64,000 nt of DNA from positions 62,001 through 126,000 of the forward strand of contig JASBSU010000012.1 in the NCBI GenBank assembly GCA_030148725.1, in the 5' to 3' direction. Below are positions 40,826-49,165 of this stretch, in pieces (the first letter of the stretch is position 1; every line of letters begins with the position of its first letter). Under the pieces are notes generated by a model. That model saw nothing but the letters and a program-made list of their open reading frames with translations, was not told the origin of the DNA and did not search any database. Source of the DNA: Hyphomicrobium sp. GTDB lineage: Bacteria; Pseudomonadota; Alphaproteobacteria; Rhizobiales; Hyphomicrobiaceae. Position numbers and translations under genes: made by a program.

Positions 40826-42637
40826 TCAAAGCGGAGCGGTCGCCTGCTTCAACCACGCGCGTGCCTCCTCGTCGAGCTCCGGCGACAGCGCCGCGTAAAC
40901 GCGCGCATGATAGTCGTTGAGCCACTGGATCTCGTCCGCCGTCATGAGCTTCGGCTCGATCAGACGCCGGTCCATGGGCGCCAGCGTCAGCGTCTCGAAG
41001 GCCATCGTCTCGCGATCCGCTCCCGCGGTCTTCTCGAGATCCGTCACTAGCACCAGGTTCTCGATGCGGATGCCGTACGCGCCCTCTTTGTAATAGCCGG
41101 GCTCGTTGGAGATGATCATCCCCGGCTCGATCACCACCATGCCGGCGCGCGAGATCGACTGCGGACCTTCATGCACCGAGAGATAGCTTCCGATGCCGTG
41201 CCCCGTGCCGTGGTCGTAGTCGAGCCCCGCGTCCCATAGCGCGCGGCGCGCGAACGGGTCGAGGTCGATGCCGCGCGTGCCCTTCGGAAAGCGCGCCGAG
41301 GCGATGCCGATATGCCCCTTCAGCACGCGCGTGAACCGGTCGCGCATCTCTGCCGTCGGCTTGCCGATGGCGACCGTGCGCGTGATATCGGTCGTCCCGT
41401 CGAGGTATTGCGCGCCGCTGTCGATTAGGAACAGCTCGCCCGCCTTCAGCTTCCGGTTGGTCGCCTCCGTGACGCGATAGTGCACGATGGCGCCGTTTGG
41501 CCCGCTCCCCGATATCGTATCGAAGGAAATCTCGCGCAGCTGGTTGGTCGCGCGCCGGAATCCCTCCAGCTTGCGCACCGCCTCGATCTCATCGATGCCG
41601 CCCGGCGCCGCGGAATCGAGCCAGGCGAGAAACCGCGTGACGGCCACGCCGTCGCGAAGGTGCGCAGCGCGAGAGCCCTTGATCTCCGCCGTGTTCTTGA
41701 TCGCCTTCAGCGCAATCGTCGGATCGGCCCCGCGCGCGATCTTCTTGGCGCCGCCGAGCGCCCGCGCCAGAGAGAACCCGGCCATGTTGGGATCGAGGCG
41801 CACGCGCTTGCCCGATTGGCGCAATGCCTTCAAACGCTCATCGAGCGCCTTCGGCGGCGAAATCTTTGCGAACGCTTCGAGATGCGAACGCGCTGCCGCG
41901 TCGAGTTTCTCCGCAGCGATGAACAGCTCCGCCTTGCCCGTCGCCGGAATGATCGCAAAGGCGAGTGCGACCGGCGTGTGCGGAATGTCCGAGCCGCGGA
42001 TGTTGAAAGTCCACGCCACGCTGTCACTCAGCGTCAGCACGACGGCATCCTGCTTGTCGGTTTTTAGGCGCTTCTGGATGTCCGCGATTTTGTCCTGCGC
42101 CGAACGCCCCGCATACTTCTGGGGGTGCACGAAGATCGGATCCTGCGGTGCCGCCGGGCGCTCGGCGCCCCACACGCGATCGACGAGGTTGCGCGTCGTC
42201 GGCACGAGCTTGATGTTCTGGCCGCTGAGCGCCGCTTCGAACCGTTCCACTTCGCTGATGGTGTGCAGCTTCGGGTCGAACCCGACGCGTGCCTCCCGCG
42301 GCAGATGCTCCGCCAGCCACATGCCGATGGCAGCGCGCGGCACGAGCGAAGCTTCGATGAGGCCCGGCTCGAGCTCGGCGCGCGCCTGCACCGTGTAGCG
42401 GCCATCGGTGAACAGCACCGCCGACTTCTTCATGATGACGGCGATGCCGGCCGAGCCGGAAAAGCCTGTGATGAACTTGAGCCGTGCCGCTGAGGCCGGC
42501 ACGTATTCGCCCTGAAACTCGTCCGCGCGGGGCACGAGATAGGCGTCGAGCTTTTGCGCCGCCATCAGGCGCCGCAGCTCCTTGATGCGGTCCGCCGTGG
42601 CGCCGCGCTCGGATTGAGCTTCGAAGGTCTGGAACAT
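40826..42637 (-). CDS. pepP: Xaa-Pro aminopeptidase (aminopeptidase P, M24B)
   Basis: 603-aa three-domain M24B peptidase, like the eukaryotic cytosolic form. The creatinase-like N-terminal domains include EFQGEYVPASAARLKFITGFSGSAG, and the pita-bread catalytic domain supplies metal ligands in LIDSGAQYLDGTTDITRT, HGTGHGIGSYLSVHEGPQ and IISNEPGYYKEG. It removes N-terminal residues before proline. ATG 42637 was chosen over 42673, as the extra residues are unconserved. Convergent with the sulfotransferase-like gene. Confidence 0.94.
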   Translation of the reverse strand: MFQTFEAQSERGATADRIKELRRLMAAQKLDAYLVPRADEFQGEYVPASAARLKFITGFSGSAGIAVIMKKSAVLFTDGRYTVQARAELEPGLIEASLVPRAAIGMWLAEHLPREARVGFDPKLHTISEVERFEAALSGQNIKLVPTTRNLVDRVWGAERPAAPQDPIFVHPQKYAGRSAQDKIADIQKRLKTDKQDAVVLTLSDSVAWTFNIRGSDIPHTPVALAFAIIPATGKAELFIAAEKLDAAARSHLEAFAKISPPKALDERLKALRQSGKRVRLDPNMAGFSLARALGGAKKIARGADPTIALKAIKNTAEIKGSRAAHLRDGVAVTRFLAWLDSAAPGGIDEIEAVRKLEGFRRATNQLREISFDTISGSGPNGAIVHYRVTEATNRKLKAGELFLIDSGAQYLDGTTDITRTVAIGKPTAEMRDRFTRVLKGHIGIASARFPKGTRGIDLDPFARRALWDAGLDYDHGTGHGIGSYLSVHEGPQSISRAGMVVIEPGMIISNEPGYYKEGAYGIRIENLVLVTDLEKTAGADRETMAFETLTLAPMDRRLIEPKLMTADEIQWLNDYHARVYAALSPELDEEARAWLKQATAPL

Positions 42638-42707
42638 GGGCGCCTGTTTAAGCCTGCCGAGCGCCGCAGGCAATTGTCAAAGGGCTTTGCGGCGCTGATT
42701 TAGAGCG

Positions 42708-43559
42708 TCAGCCCCGACGGCGCAGCGTCAACGTCGTCCACTCGCCGATCTGCCGGCGCTCCGCCAGCGAGAAGCCGTGCGCCAGATACGCCGCGATGAC
42801 CGACGCCGCCTCCGGGTTCAGGATGCCCGACAGGATCACAACGCCCCCGCGCCGGAGGGATGCCGCAACGTCTCCCGCCAGCAGCTTCAACGGTCCGGCG
42901 AGAATATTGGCGATGATGAGATCGAACGGCGCCGCGCTGCGCAGCAGCGGGTGATCGAGACCGAGCGCGCAGGCAAAGGTGATCCCTCGTGCGCCGTTGG
43001 CGACGGCGTTCGCCTGCGCCACCTCCACGGCTATGGGGTCATTGTCCGATGCCAGGACCCGCGCCGCCGGTAGTGCGCGCGAGGCCGCGATGGCCAGCAC
43101 ACCCGATCCGCATCCAAGGTCCAGCACGCGCTTGAACTGCCCCCGCCGTGTCATTCGGTCGATGGCCGTCAGGCAGCCGAGCGTCGTCCCGTGATGGGCA
43201 GTGCCGAAGGCTTCGCCGGCATCGATGAGAATGGCGCCAGGACCGCGCGGGATGCGGTCCTTGTCGTGACTGCCGTGAACGATGAAGCGCCCGGCATGGA
43301 CGGGCGGCAGCGCCGCCTGCGAAATCGCCACCCAGTTGAGGTCGGGCAGTTCCTCGACCGCGGCAGCCAGCGTCAGCGAACTGGCGGCAGACTCAGCATC
43401 TTCCCTACTCTGCGCGTAGGCCTCGACGAGCCACGCGCCCGGTCCGTCCTCGAACATCGTGACGGCGTCGAGCGGCGGGTCAGCCTCCTGCAGCTGCGCC
43501 TCGCAGGCTTGTGCCGCGCTGAGTTCGTCCGTGCGCACGGAGATTTTGAAACTGGCCAT
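42708..43559 (-). CDS. prmA: Ribosomal protein L11 methyltransferase PrmA
   Basis: 283-aa SAM-dependent methyltransferase modifying ribosomal protein L11. Motif I is VLDLGCGSGVLAIAA, preceded by GEAFGTAHHGTTLGCL, and the catalytic motif IIANILAGPL (NPPF-like) follows. ATG 43559 begins the conserved MASFKISV; the longer open frame runs over the next gene. pepP lies 70 bp downstream on the same strand, a common pairing in Alphaproteobacteria. Confidence 0.94.
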   Translation of the reverse strand: MASFKISVRTDELSAAQACEAQLQEADPPLDAVTMFEDGPGAWLVEAYAQSREDAESAASSLTLAAAVEELPDLNWVAISQAALPPVHAGRFIVHGSHDKDRIPRGPGAILIDAGEAFGTAHHGTTLGCLTAIDRMTRRGQFKRVLDLGCGSGVLAIAASRALPAARVLASDNDPIAVEVAQANAVANGARGITFACALGLDHPLLRSAAPFDLIIANILAGPLKLLAGDVAASLRRGGVVILSGILNPEAASVIAAYLAHGFSLAERRQIGEWTTLTLRRRG

Positions 43560-43605
43560 TGTTATTTCTTGCTGCGCCTGATGCTGGACCGGGCGCTGCT
43601 GTGCC

Positions 43606-45063
43606 TCAAGCCGTGGGCGCTGACAAGGTCGGCTCGTCGCCCGAGAACTCCATGCCCTCGGCGCTGACCAGCTCGGACAGCTCATCGAGGAACAAGTCCC
43701 ACTTCTTGTCGATGAGCAGAGCCGCCTCGGTCGGCGGCAAGGTTTTGAGCGTGCCGTCCGGAAGCTCGGTGACGATGCCGTCAGCGATAAGACGCTCCAG
43801 CGCATCGGTGATGTCGAAGTCGACGCTCACCCCGAAGCTCGCCGCCAGATATTGCTCGATCGCCGCATCGATCTGCGGAATGTCGCGGCGATTGGCTACC
43901 TCCTTCGTCAGCACGGCATAGAGCAGCATCTCTTCCTTGATGTCCTCCTCGGCGGCGCGTGCGGCAAGTTTCAACATGACGCCGCGATTGTCGGCCATCG
44001 CATGGAAGTAAAGGTTCTGCGCCATGACGACCATGTAGCGCTGCTTCTGGTTCATGAAGTTCATCGCCTGCCGGAAGGCGATACCGCCGAGACCGACCAG
44101 AGCGCCCGCAGCAGCGATGGGGTTCGTCGCCAGCAACGCAACCTTGCCCGCCGCGCTGACCGTGCCGAGCGTCAAGCCGCCGCCGGCCGTCGCGCCGAGA
44201 CGCAACTTGTCGTAGAAGCGGAAGCGCACGCGCGTGTTCGGGAACACCATCTCGATGTCGCTGCGCGGAATGTTCTTGAACAGCTTCATATAGATGCAGC
44301 TGTCCTTGACCTCCGACGGAATGCTTTCGCGTGTCCGCCGCGCGGCCTTTTCGGCTTCCTTGCGGCTGAGCTTCTTCGTCTCCATCAGCTCGCGCACTTG
44401 CTTCTCGACCGGCTTCAGCTTGAACAGCAGGAATAGCCGCTGGAAGATCGGCACGTCGAACTGCTCACGCAGATAGAACTTGTGCCAGCGCCGCCTCTGA
44501 TCGCGCTTCGTCGATGCGCCGCGATAGAACAGCAGCACCTCCTCGAACACGTCGAGGTCGACGTGCAGGTCGAGGCCGTAGGCGGAATCTTGCGTGAGGA
44601 TCTGCGCCACGTCCTTGTGATCGATCCGCACGTAGTTCGCCTGCGTGAGGATGTGCGTCATGCCCTTGATCACGCGCGCTTGCATGACGCGCTGTTCCTC
44701 CGGGGTGAACGCGCGTGTGAGCAGGAGGTCGCTGTCCGGGCTGAACGGCTCGTAGGTCTCTTCGAGTTCGTGCAGTTCGGCGGTATAGAGCTGTCGGCGC
44801 CAGTGATCGAGATAGCGGAAGAAGCGACGTGCTTCCTTCGCGCGGCCCGCAGGCCACGCGGTGGGCGACGTCAGGCGATCCAAAAGCGCGAACCGCGTAA
44901 CCGGGATGAAGCGCTCACGTCCCCGCGCGCTTTCCGGCATGAGTGCGTCGAAAGCGGATTCCGCTTTTTTGGAAGCTGCCGCGCCCGTGCTGCCGCTGTC
45001 ATTTGCCGTAGAATAGAGGGGCGAAACGGCCGGCGGCGCAATATGCACGTCGGTCGAAGACAT
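43606..45063 (-). CDS. DUF3754 (TMEM143-like) membrane protein
   Basis: 485-aa protein with DUF3754 features. It has a charged N-terminal half (FIPVTRFALLDRLTS near residue 55) and the central segment FDVPIFQRLFLLFKLKP. VKDSCIYMKLFKNIPRSDIEMVFPN is followed by a hydrophobic hairpin (LTLGTVSAAGKVALLATNPIAAAGALVGLGGIAF, in pieces) likely to be membrane-embedded. The C-terminal part is a winged-helix-like domain (IADGIVTELPDGTL). Relatives include human TMEM143, of unknown function. GGGAGG lies six bases before the ATG at 45063. The region upstream is divergent from an exported J-domain gene. Confidence 0.8.
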   Translation of the reverse strand: MSSTDVHIAPPAVSPLYSTANDSGSTGAAASKKAESAFDALMPESARGRERFIPVTRFALLDRLTSPTAWPAGRAKEARRFFRYLDHWRRQLYTAELHELEETYEPFSPDSDLLLTRAFTPEEQRVMQARVIKGMTHILTQANYVRIDHKDVAQILTQDSAYGLDLHVDLDVFEEVLLFYRGASTKRDQRRRWHKFYLREQFDVPIFQRLFLLFKLKPVEKQVRELMETKKLSRKEAEKAARRTRESIPSEVKDSCIYMKLFKNIPRSDIEMVFPNTRVRFRFYDKLRLGATAGGGLTLGTVSAAGKVALLATNPIAAAGALVGLGGIAFRQAMNFMNQKQRYMVVMAQNLYFHAMADNRGVMLKLAARAAEEDIKEEMLLYAVLTKEVANRRDIPQIDAAIEQYLAASFGVSVDFDITDALERLIADGIVTELPDGTLKTLPPTEAALLIDKKWDLFLDELSELVSAEGMEFSGDEPTLSAPTA

Positions 45064-45374
45064 TTGGGCCTCCCTCGAACACACTAATGCGGGTAAGCAA
45101 CCGGCGACGATGCCCAAAAAAGCTGCACCCCCGATCCCCGGATTTTATTAGGCCCCGCAGGCTTTCATTGTCGAGACATGCTCTCGCCTGCAGGCGATTT
45201 TTTGGCCCACGCGATGAAGATGCGGCACGCTCGCTGGAAGAGCGGGTCCGGATCAATGCCCAAGGGCCACATGCAACAAATACTTTGCGTTGATAAACCG
45301 CTTATTCGCCACAGTCGCGCCCTTGTTCACCATAAGAACAAAACCCATGCGTACCAACATGAGAGGGCATAGCG
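45064..45374. other. 311-bp divergent intergenic region
   Basis: It separates the DUF3754 gene and the J-domain gene. It carries an apparent plus-strand terminator (45184-45203), GCAGGC at 45157 that could instead pair with GCCTGC at 45186, and the dyad TTGTTC-N7-GAACAA at 45323-45341 just before the J-domain gene. The dyad halves are inverted, unlike the direct-repeat GTTC-N7-GTTC SOS box of Alphaproteobacteria. No protein gene is visible. Confidence 0.5.
45184..45203 (+). terminator. Palindrome with T-run, possible small-RNA end
   Basis: TCGCCTGCAGGCGA is a perfect 14-bp palindrome, able to form a 5-bp stem with a 4-nt loop, followed directly by six T. It looks like a plus-strand intrinsic terminator, although the genes to its left are on the minus strand. 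Confidence 0.4.
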
Positions 45375-46760
45375 GTGCGTCGTGGTTCCCGTTTTTCGTT
45401 GGTTTTTTTCGTCAGCCTGCTGCCGTTATTTCCGGCCGAGGCGCGTGAGCGGCTTGTGATGCCGTTCGATTGTGGCTTGGAAGGCGGCGAGGTACGGCTC
45501 ACCCCGTCCGGCGAGACGAGCTATCCCATCGTCGGCTCCCGGACTGAGCAGACGGTGACGACCTGCCCCAAGGGCGTGACCGCCGGCTGCCGCACCGTGA
45601 TGGTCCACCGCTTCTCAATCTCCTGTGCCGGAAAGACGGTGCCGTGGATGGAAGTCGCTGCCTCCATCGGCAGTGCCGCCGCAAACCGCGCCTGGATCGA
45701 GGCCGGCAGCCTCAATCTCGTGATGCCGACGCGTGCCGCGCTCGACGCTCCCGCTGGCTGCCTGAATTCCAACGGCGCCGATTTGCAGCGTCGTGTTGTG
45801 TTGAGCGGCGACTGCCTGCCCTGGCCGCGCAAAGCGACCTTCGAGCATCTCGTGCTTCCCGAGGAGTATGCGCCGATCGGCGAGCTCGGCGCCCGCTTGA
45901 TGATCGGCGCTGCGGCCGACGCGGCTGACTCGGCGCTGCTTCTCACGCACGTTTCATCGGCCGACACGGAAATGATGGTCGCCAAGGCCGACCCGGACGC
46001 TGTGCTGCAGCCCGTTGGTCGTCCCGAAAGCTTTGAGACCGCGCTCGAGCCGGACCTCGCGAACGACGACTGGATCACCGTGGTGCATTCTGGGCAGGAA
46101 GTCGCGCAGGCGACGCCTCACGCCCCGGCCGCGCCACAGCCTGTTTGGACTTGGCTCGCGATCATCGGCTCAGCCGGCGCGATCATGCTGCTGCTGGGTC
46201 TGCGTTACGGGCCGGCGCTGCTCGCCGGCGGTTCGCGCAGCGCCTTCCGCGTCGCCCACAGCGATCTCTCGTTGGCGAATGCGTCCGAGGCAGTGGCCGC
46301 GCTGCTTCACCAGACCGAGACCGCAACGCGCGATCTCAAAGGCGCCGGCCCTCTGCGCGAGGTGCTCATGGGCGAGCTTGGCAATGTCCGCGAACGGCTG
46401 ACGAACCTCGACCGACAGGCCGCCAGGGGCGAGCTGCCGACCGAGCGATCCGCGCCGCAGTTTCGTGCCCTCGTGCGCGAGCTGGAACGCATCCGCCGCA
46501 TCGTCGATAGCGCTGCGGCGAGCCTGTCAAACTCGCGCCAAACCATCTCGCTGCCCCGCACCGCGAGCGAGGCGTACGAAGTCTTGGGCGTCAACGCCGA
46601 GGTCAGCGCCGGAGTTTTGAAGAAGATCGTCGATGCCCTGCGTATGAGCTGGCACCCCGATCACGCGCGCGATGACAACGACCGCGAGCTGCGCGAAACG
46701 CGCATCCGGCAGATCAACATCGCTTGGGATCTCATCAACGGAAAGCGCGAGGCAGCCTGA
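45375..46760 (+). CDS. Exported membrane protein with C-terminal J domain
   Basis: 461-aa protein with an N-terminal signal peptide (about residues 1-23), a Cys-containing periplasmic domain (about 24-250, with CPKGVTAGCRTV and SISCAGKTVPWME), one transmembrane segment (about 258-280, WTWLAIIGSAGAIMLLLGL) and a cytoplasmic part. The last 75 residues form a J domain (AYEVLGVNAEVSAGVLKKIV) with HPD at about 427-429, the motif needed to stimulate DnaK. This is not DnaJ itself. It may couple an envelope signal to the DnaK chaperone. GTG start with GAGAGGG upstream. Confidence 0.75.
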   Translation: MRRGSRFSLVFFVSLLPLFPAEARERLVMPFDCGLEGGEVRLTPSGETSYPIVGSRTEQTVTTCPKGVTAGCRTVMVHRFSISCAGKTVPWMEVAASIGSAAANRAWIEAGSLNLVMPTRAALDAPAGCLNSNGADLQRRVVLSGDCLPWPRKATFEHLVLPEEYAPIGELGARLMIGAAADAADSALLLTHVSSADTEMMVAKADPDAVLQPVGRPESFETALEPDLANDDWITVVHSGQEVAQATPHAPAAPQPVWTWLAIIGSAGAIMLLLGLRYGPALLAGGSRSAFRVAHSDLSLANASEAVAALLHQTETATRDLKGAGPLREVLMGELGNVRERLTNLDRQAARGELPTERSAPQFRALVRELERIRRIVDSAAASLSNSRQTISLPRTASEAYEVLGVNAEVSAGVLKKIVDALRMSWHPDHARDDNDRELRETRIRQINIAWDLINGKREAA

Positions 46761-46922
46761 GGAAGGCGAGCACATCGCGCCGTTTTCTGCGAGCTGCGCC
46801 CTCGCGCAGTTCTCGCGTCACATCGTCATCAGGGATGCGGTTAGGGCTGCATGACGGATGGTGCGAGCGCCACTCACGTGCCGCGCTCGCTACTGCTCTT
46901 CTCAAATGGCCTTGATGGCCGA

Positions 46923-47396
46923 TCAGCCGTAGGCGCGCATCTGGCCCGGCTGCGTTTCGAGCTGCGGTGCGATCTCTGCCGCATTCGCGACCTTGCGCGA
47001 GCGTCCATCGAAGCTCGCACCCTGCTCGATGGTCAGCATTTGCGCGTGGATGTCGCCATCCACCTGCGCACTCGGATGCAGCGTCACGTTGGCGCCGAGG
47101 ATCGCACCGTGCACCTGCCCGTAAACATGCACGACATCCGCCGCGACCGAGCCGTTGACGACAGCCTCTTCACCGACGATGAGCTCGTTGCAATGCAGCT
47201 CCGCAGCGATCACGCCATTGACGCGCAGCGCGCCCTTGCAGCGCACGGTAATGGCTTGTCCCTCGATCGACATATCCTTGCCGATGACGGACGCCGCATC
47301 GACGAGACTGAGCGGGCTGTTCTGTGTCGGCAGTGTCGTAACCTCGGCAGGAACGACGGTGAGTGTTTTCGGGTCGCTCTTACGCTGAAACACCAT
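46923..47396 (-). CDS. Bactofilin-family cytoskeletal protein
   Basis: 157-aa protein with a central bactofilin (DUF583) right-handed beta helix, about residues 35-130. Repeats such as MSIEGQAITVRCKGALRVNGVI, LIVGEEAVVNGSVAADVVHVYG and VTLHPSAQVDGDIHA have the spaced Val/Gly/Ile pattern of the family. Bactofilins self-assemble into filaments that localise peptidoglycan enzymes or other envelope proteins. Disordered ends flank the core. Divergent from pcm by 80 bp. Confidence 0.88.
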   Translation of the reverse strand: MVFQRKSDPKTLTVVPAEVTTLPTQNSPLSLVDAASVIGKDMSIEGQAITVRCKGALRVNGVIAAELHCNELIVGEEAVVNGSVAADVVHVYGQVHGAILGANVTLHPSAQVDGDIHAQMLTIEQGASFDGRSRKVANAAEIAPQLETQPGQMRAYG

Positions 47397-47476
47397 GACG
47401 GTCTCCTCGGCCTGTGATCCAGAATCAGAAAGGCGCGCCGACGTGGTGGAATTATGGTGAATCGCCGCGAGAATAA

Positions 47477-48244
47477 GTGTCTTGTGAAGAAATCGCGCGG
47501 AAGGTTAGGTCGGCGGCGGCATGCATCGTGATCTCTGTCGCATCGCTCGCGCTGGTGTTCGTTGGGTGGACCGGCATGGTCGCGTCGCACGAGTTTCGCG
47601 CCGAGGAGCGCAACCGGATGGTCGACGAGATCGTCGCCATCTCGCGCTCCGTTCCGGAAACAGAGCACCGCGAATTCGCAACACGTGTCCTGGAAGCGAT
47701 GCGCCGCGTTCCGCGCCATGAGTTCGTGCCCGCCGAGCAGAAGCACGCAGCCTATCGCAATCGGCCGCTGCCCATCGGCGATGGCCAGACGATATCGCAG
47801 CCCTACATCGTCGCGTTGATGACCGATCTGTTGAACCTCGAGCCCGGGCACAAAGTCCTCGAAATCGGCACTGGGTGCGGCTATCAGGCCGCCGTGCTCG
47901 CCGAGCTGGCTGCCAAGGTCTACACGATCGAAATCGTCGACGCCCTCGCGCGCACAGCACGCGGAACACTGCAGAGATTGGGAATTGACGTTGAGACGCG
48001 CTCCGGTGACGGCTACAAGGGCTGGCCGGAAGCTGCCCCCTTCGACGCGATCGTCGTCACGGCGGCGCCCGACCATATCCCGCCGGCGCTGGTTCAGCAG
48101 TTGAAGCCCGGCGGCCGCCTTGTCATCCCCGTCGGCACGAAATTGCAGTCTTTGGTCGTCGTATCGAAAAATCCCGACGGCACGACCATCACCGAGGACA
48201 TCGTCCCCGTGCGCTTCGTTCCATTCACGCGCGAGACGGAGTGA
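47477..48244 (+). CDS. pcm: Protein-L-isoaspartate O-methyltransferase with N-terminal membrane segment
   Basis: 255-aa SAM-dependent methyltransferase repairing isoaspartate in damaged proteins. Family blocks are RHEFVPAEQKHAAYRNRPLPIGDGQTISQP (in sequence), the SAM motif VLEIGTGCGYQAAVLAEL and VVTAAPDHIPPALVQQLKPGG. Unusually, residues about 14-37 form a hydrophobic segment (CIVISVASLALVFVGWTG), so the protein is probably exported or membrane-anchored rather than cytosolic. GTG 47477 was chosen as it allows this segment; later starts would remove it. SAM availability outside the cytoplasm makes the topology puzzling. Confidence 0.87.
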   Translation: MSCEEIARKVRSAAACIVISVASLALVFVGWTGMVASHEFRAEERNRMVDEIVAISRSVPETEHREFATRVLEAMRRVPRHEFVPAEQKHAAYRNRPLPIGDGQTISQPYIVALMTDLLNLEPGHKVLEIGTGCGYQAAVLAELAAKVYTIEIVDALARTARGTLQRLGIDVETRSGDGYKGWPEAAPFDAIVVTAAPDHIPPALVQQLKPGGRLVIPVGTKLQSLVVVSKNPDGTTITEDIVPVRFVPFTRETE

Positions 48245-48252
48245 TGCTCCGC

Positions 48253-48654
48253 CTACTTCCAGCCCCAGGTGATGTCCGTCTGCTTGTAGTCGAACGCCCG
48301 CTCCGGCGCGCGCTCATCGCTCATGTCGATTTCTCGGCCGCGCTCGTCGAAGAGCTTCACGGTGCCTTCGATGTTGAGCGTCTTGCTGCCGATCTCGCAT
48401 TCGTACGGAACGCTTCTGGCGCCACCGAGCTCCGACCAGTGCCCACCGAAGCGCGCGCCGACGCAGATCACCTTGTCGGCCGCCAGACCTTGCGCTTTCA
48501 GCTCCTGGCTTATCTCGCCCACGAGCTTAGTGTCGTCCTTGAGCTGATCCATCACCTCGTCGAGTGGGATACTACCTTCGGCGAACGCCGCGCCGGCGCT
48601 GAGCAGGGCCGTCACGCGGGCAGTCAAAGCAACCTTGAGCACACGCGAGCGCAT
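48253..48654 (-). CDS. Small secreted protein of unknown function
   Basis: 133 aa with a signal peptide (about residues 1-26, cleavage after AFA). The mature part has a helix (LDEVMDQLKDDTKLVGEISQELKAQ) and then beta strands with two Cys (VICVGARFGGHW and YECEIGS) that could form a disulfide. GGAGAG precedes ATG 48654. The gene is convergent with pcm. No family recognised. Confidence 0.65.
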   Translation of the reverse strand: MRSRVLKVALTARVTALLSAGAAFAEGSIPLDEVMDQLKDDTKLVGEISQELKAQGLAADKVICVGARFGGHWSELGGARSVPYECEIGSKTLNIEGTVKLFDERGREIDMSDERAPERAFDYKQTDITWGWK

Positions 48655-48726
48655 GTCGGCTCTCCGCAATTGAAAGCTACGGCCTGAACATATCATCGGC
48701 CAGCGCGCTGCGCGCTCGAAATGAAA

Positions 48727-48752
48727 AAGGCCCTGCCGGACGGCAGGGCCTT
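48727..48752 (-). terminator. Terminator after trxA
   Basis: AAGGCCCTGCCG and its complement surround a two-base core (26 bp overall). On the minus strand the stem is followed by TTTTTCATTT, a classical intrinsic terminator 25 bp past the trxA stop. It closes the divL-to-trxA run. Confidence 0.85.
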
Positions 48753-48777
48753 GATATGGAATTTCTTCCGAGGCGCC

Positions 48778-49101
48778 TCAGGCGACCGAGGAATTGATCC
48801 AGTCCTCGAGCTTCTTCTTCTGGACGAGGGCGCCCGTGTGCTGGGCGGTCACCTGGCCGTTCTTGAACAGGATGAGCGTCGGCATGGCGCGGATGCCATA
48901 TTTGCCCGTGACGTTGGGGTTCTGATCGACGTCGAGCTTCACGACCTTGATCTTGCCTTCCATCTCCTTGGCGACCTGGTCGAGCGCCGGCGCCATGGCC
49001 TTGCAGGGGCCGCACCACTCCGCGAAAAAGTCCACGAGCACCGGCTCAGAGGACTTCAAAACCTCCTGATCGAAGGTGCTGTCCGACACTGCATTCGCCA
49101 T
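48778..49101 (-). CDS. trxA: Thioredoxin TrxA
   Basis: 107-aa cytoplasmic thioredoxin. The redox site WCGPCK has Cys30 and Cys33, with the conserved cis-Pro segment AMPTLILFKNG after it. It reduces protein disulfides and ribonucleotide reductase. It lies 64 bp downstream of addA and is followed by an intrinsic terminator, so it may end the long minus-strand run. Confidence 0.98.
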   Translation of the reverse strand: MANAVSDSTFDQEVLKSSEPVLVDFFAEWCGPCKAMAPALDQVAKEMEGKIKVVKLDVDQNPNVTGKYGIRAMPTLILFKNGQVTAQHTGALVQKKKLEDWINSSVA

Positions 49102-49165
49102 TTATGTTCTCCTTTTGAGGTGTCACCCGGGGCTGGGAGCCGCCGACACCTCTTCGAGCCCGAAG

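Noticed and set aside
45323-45341. Possible SOS (LexA) box TTGTTC-N7-GAACAA
   Set aside because: Alphaproteobacterial LexA sites are direct repeats (GTTC-N7-GTTC); here the halves are inverted, and the downstream gene is not an SOS gene.
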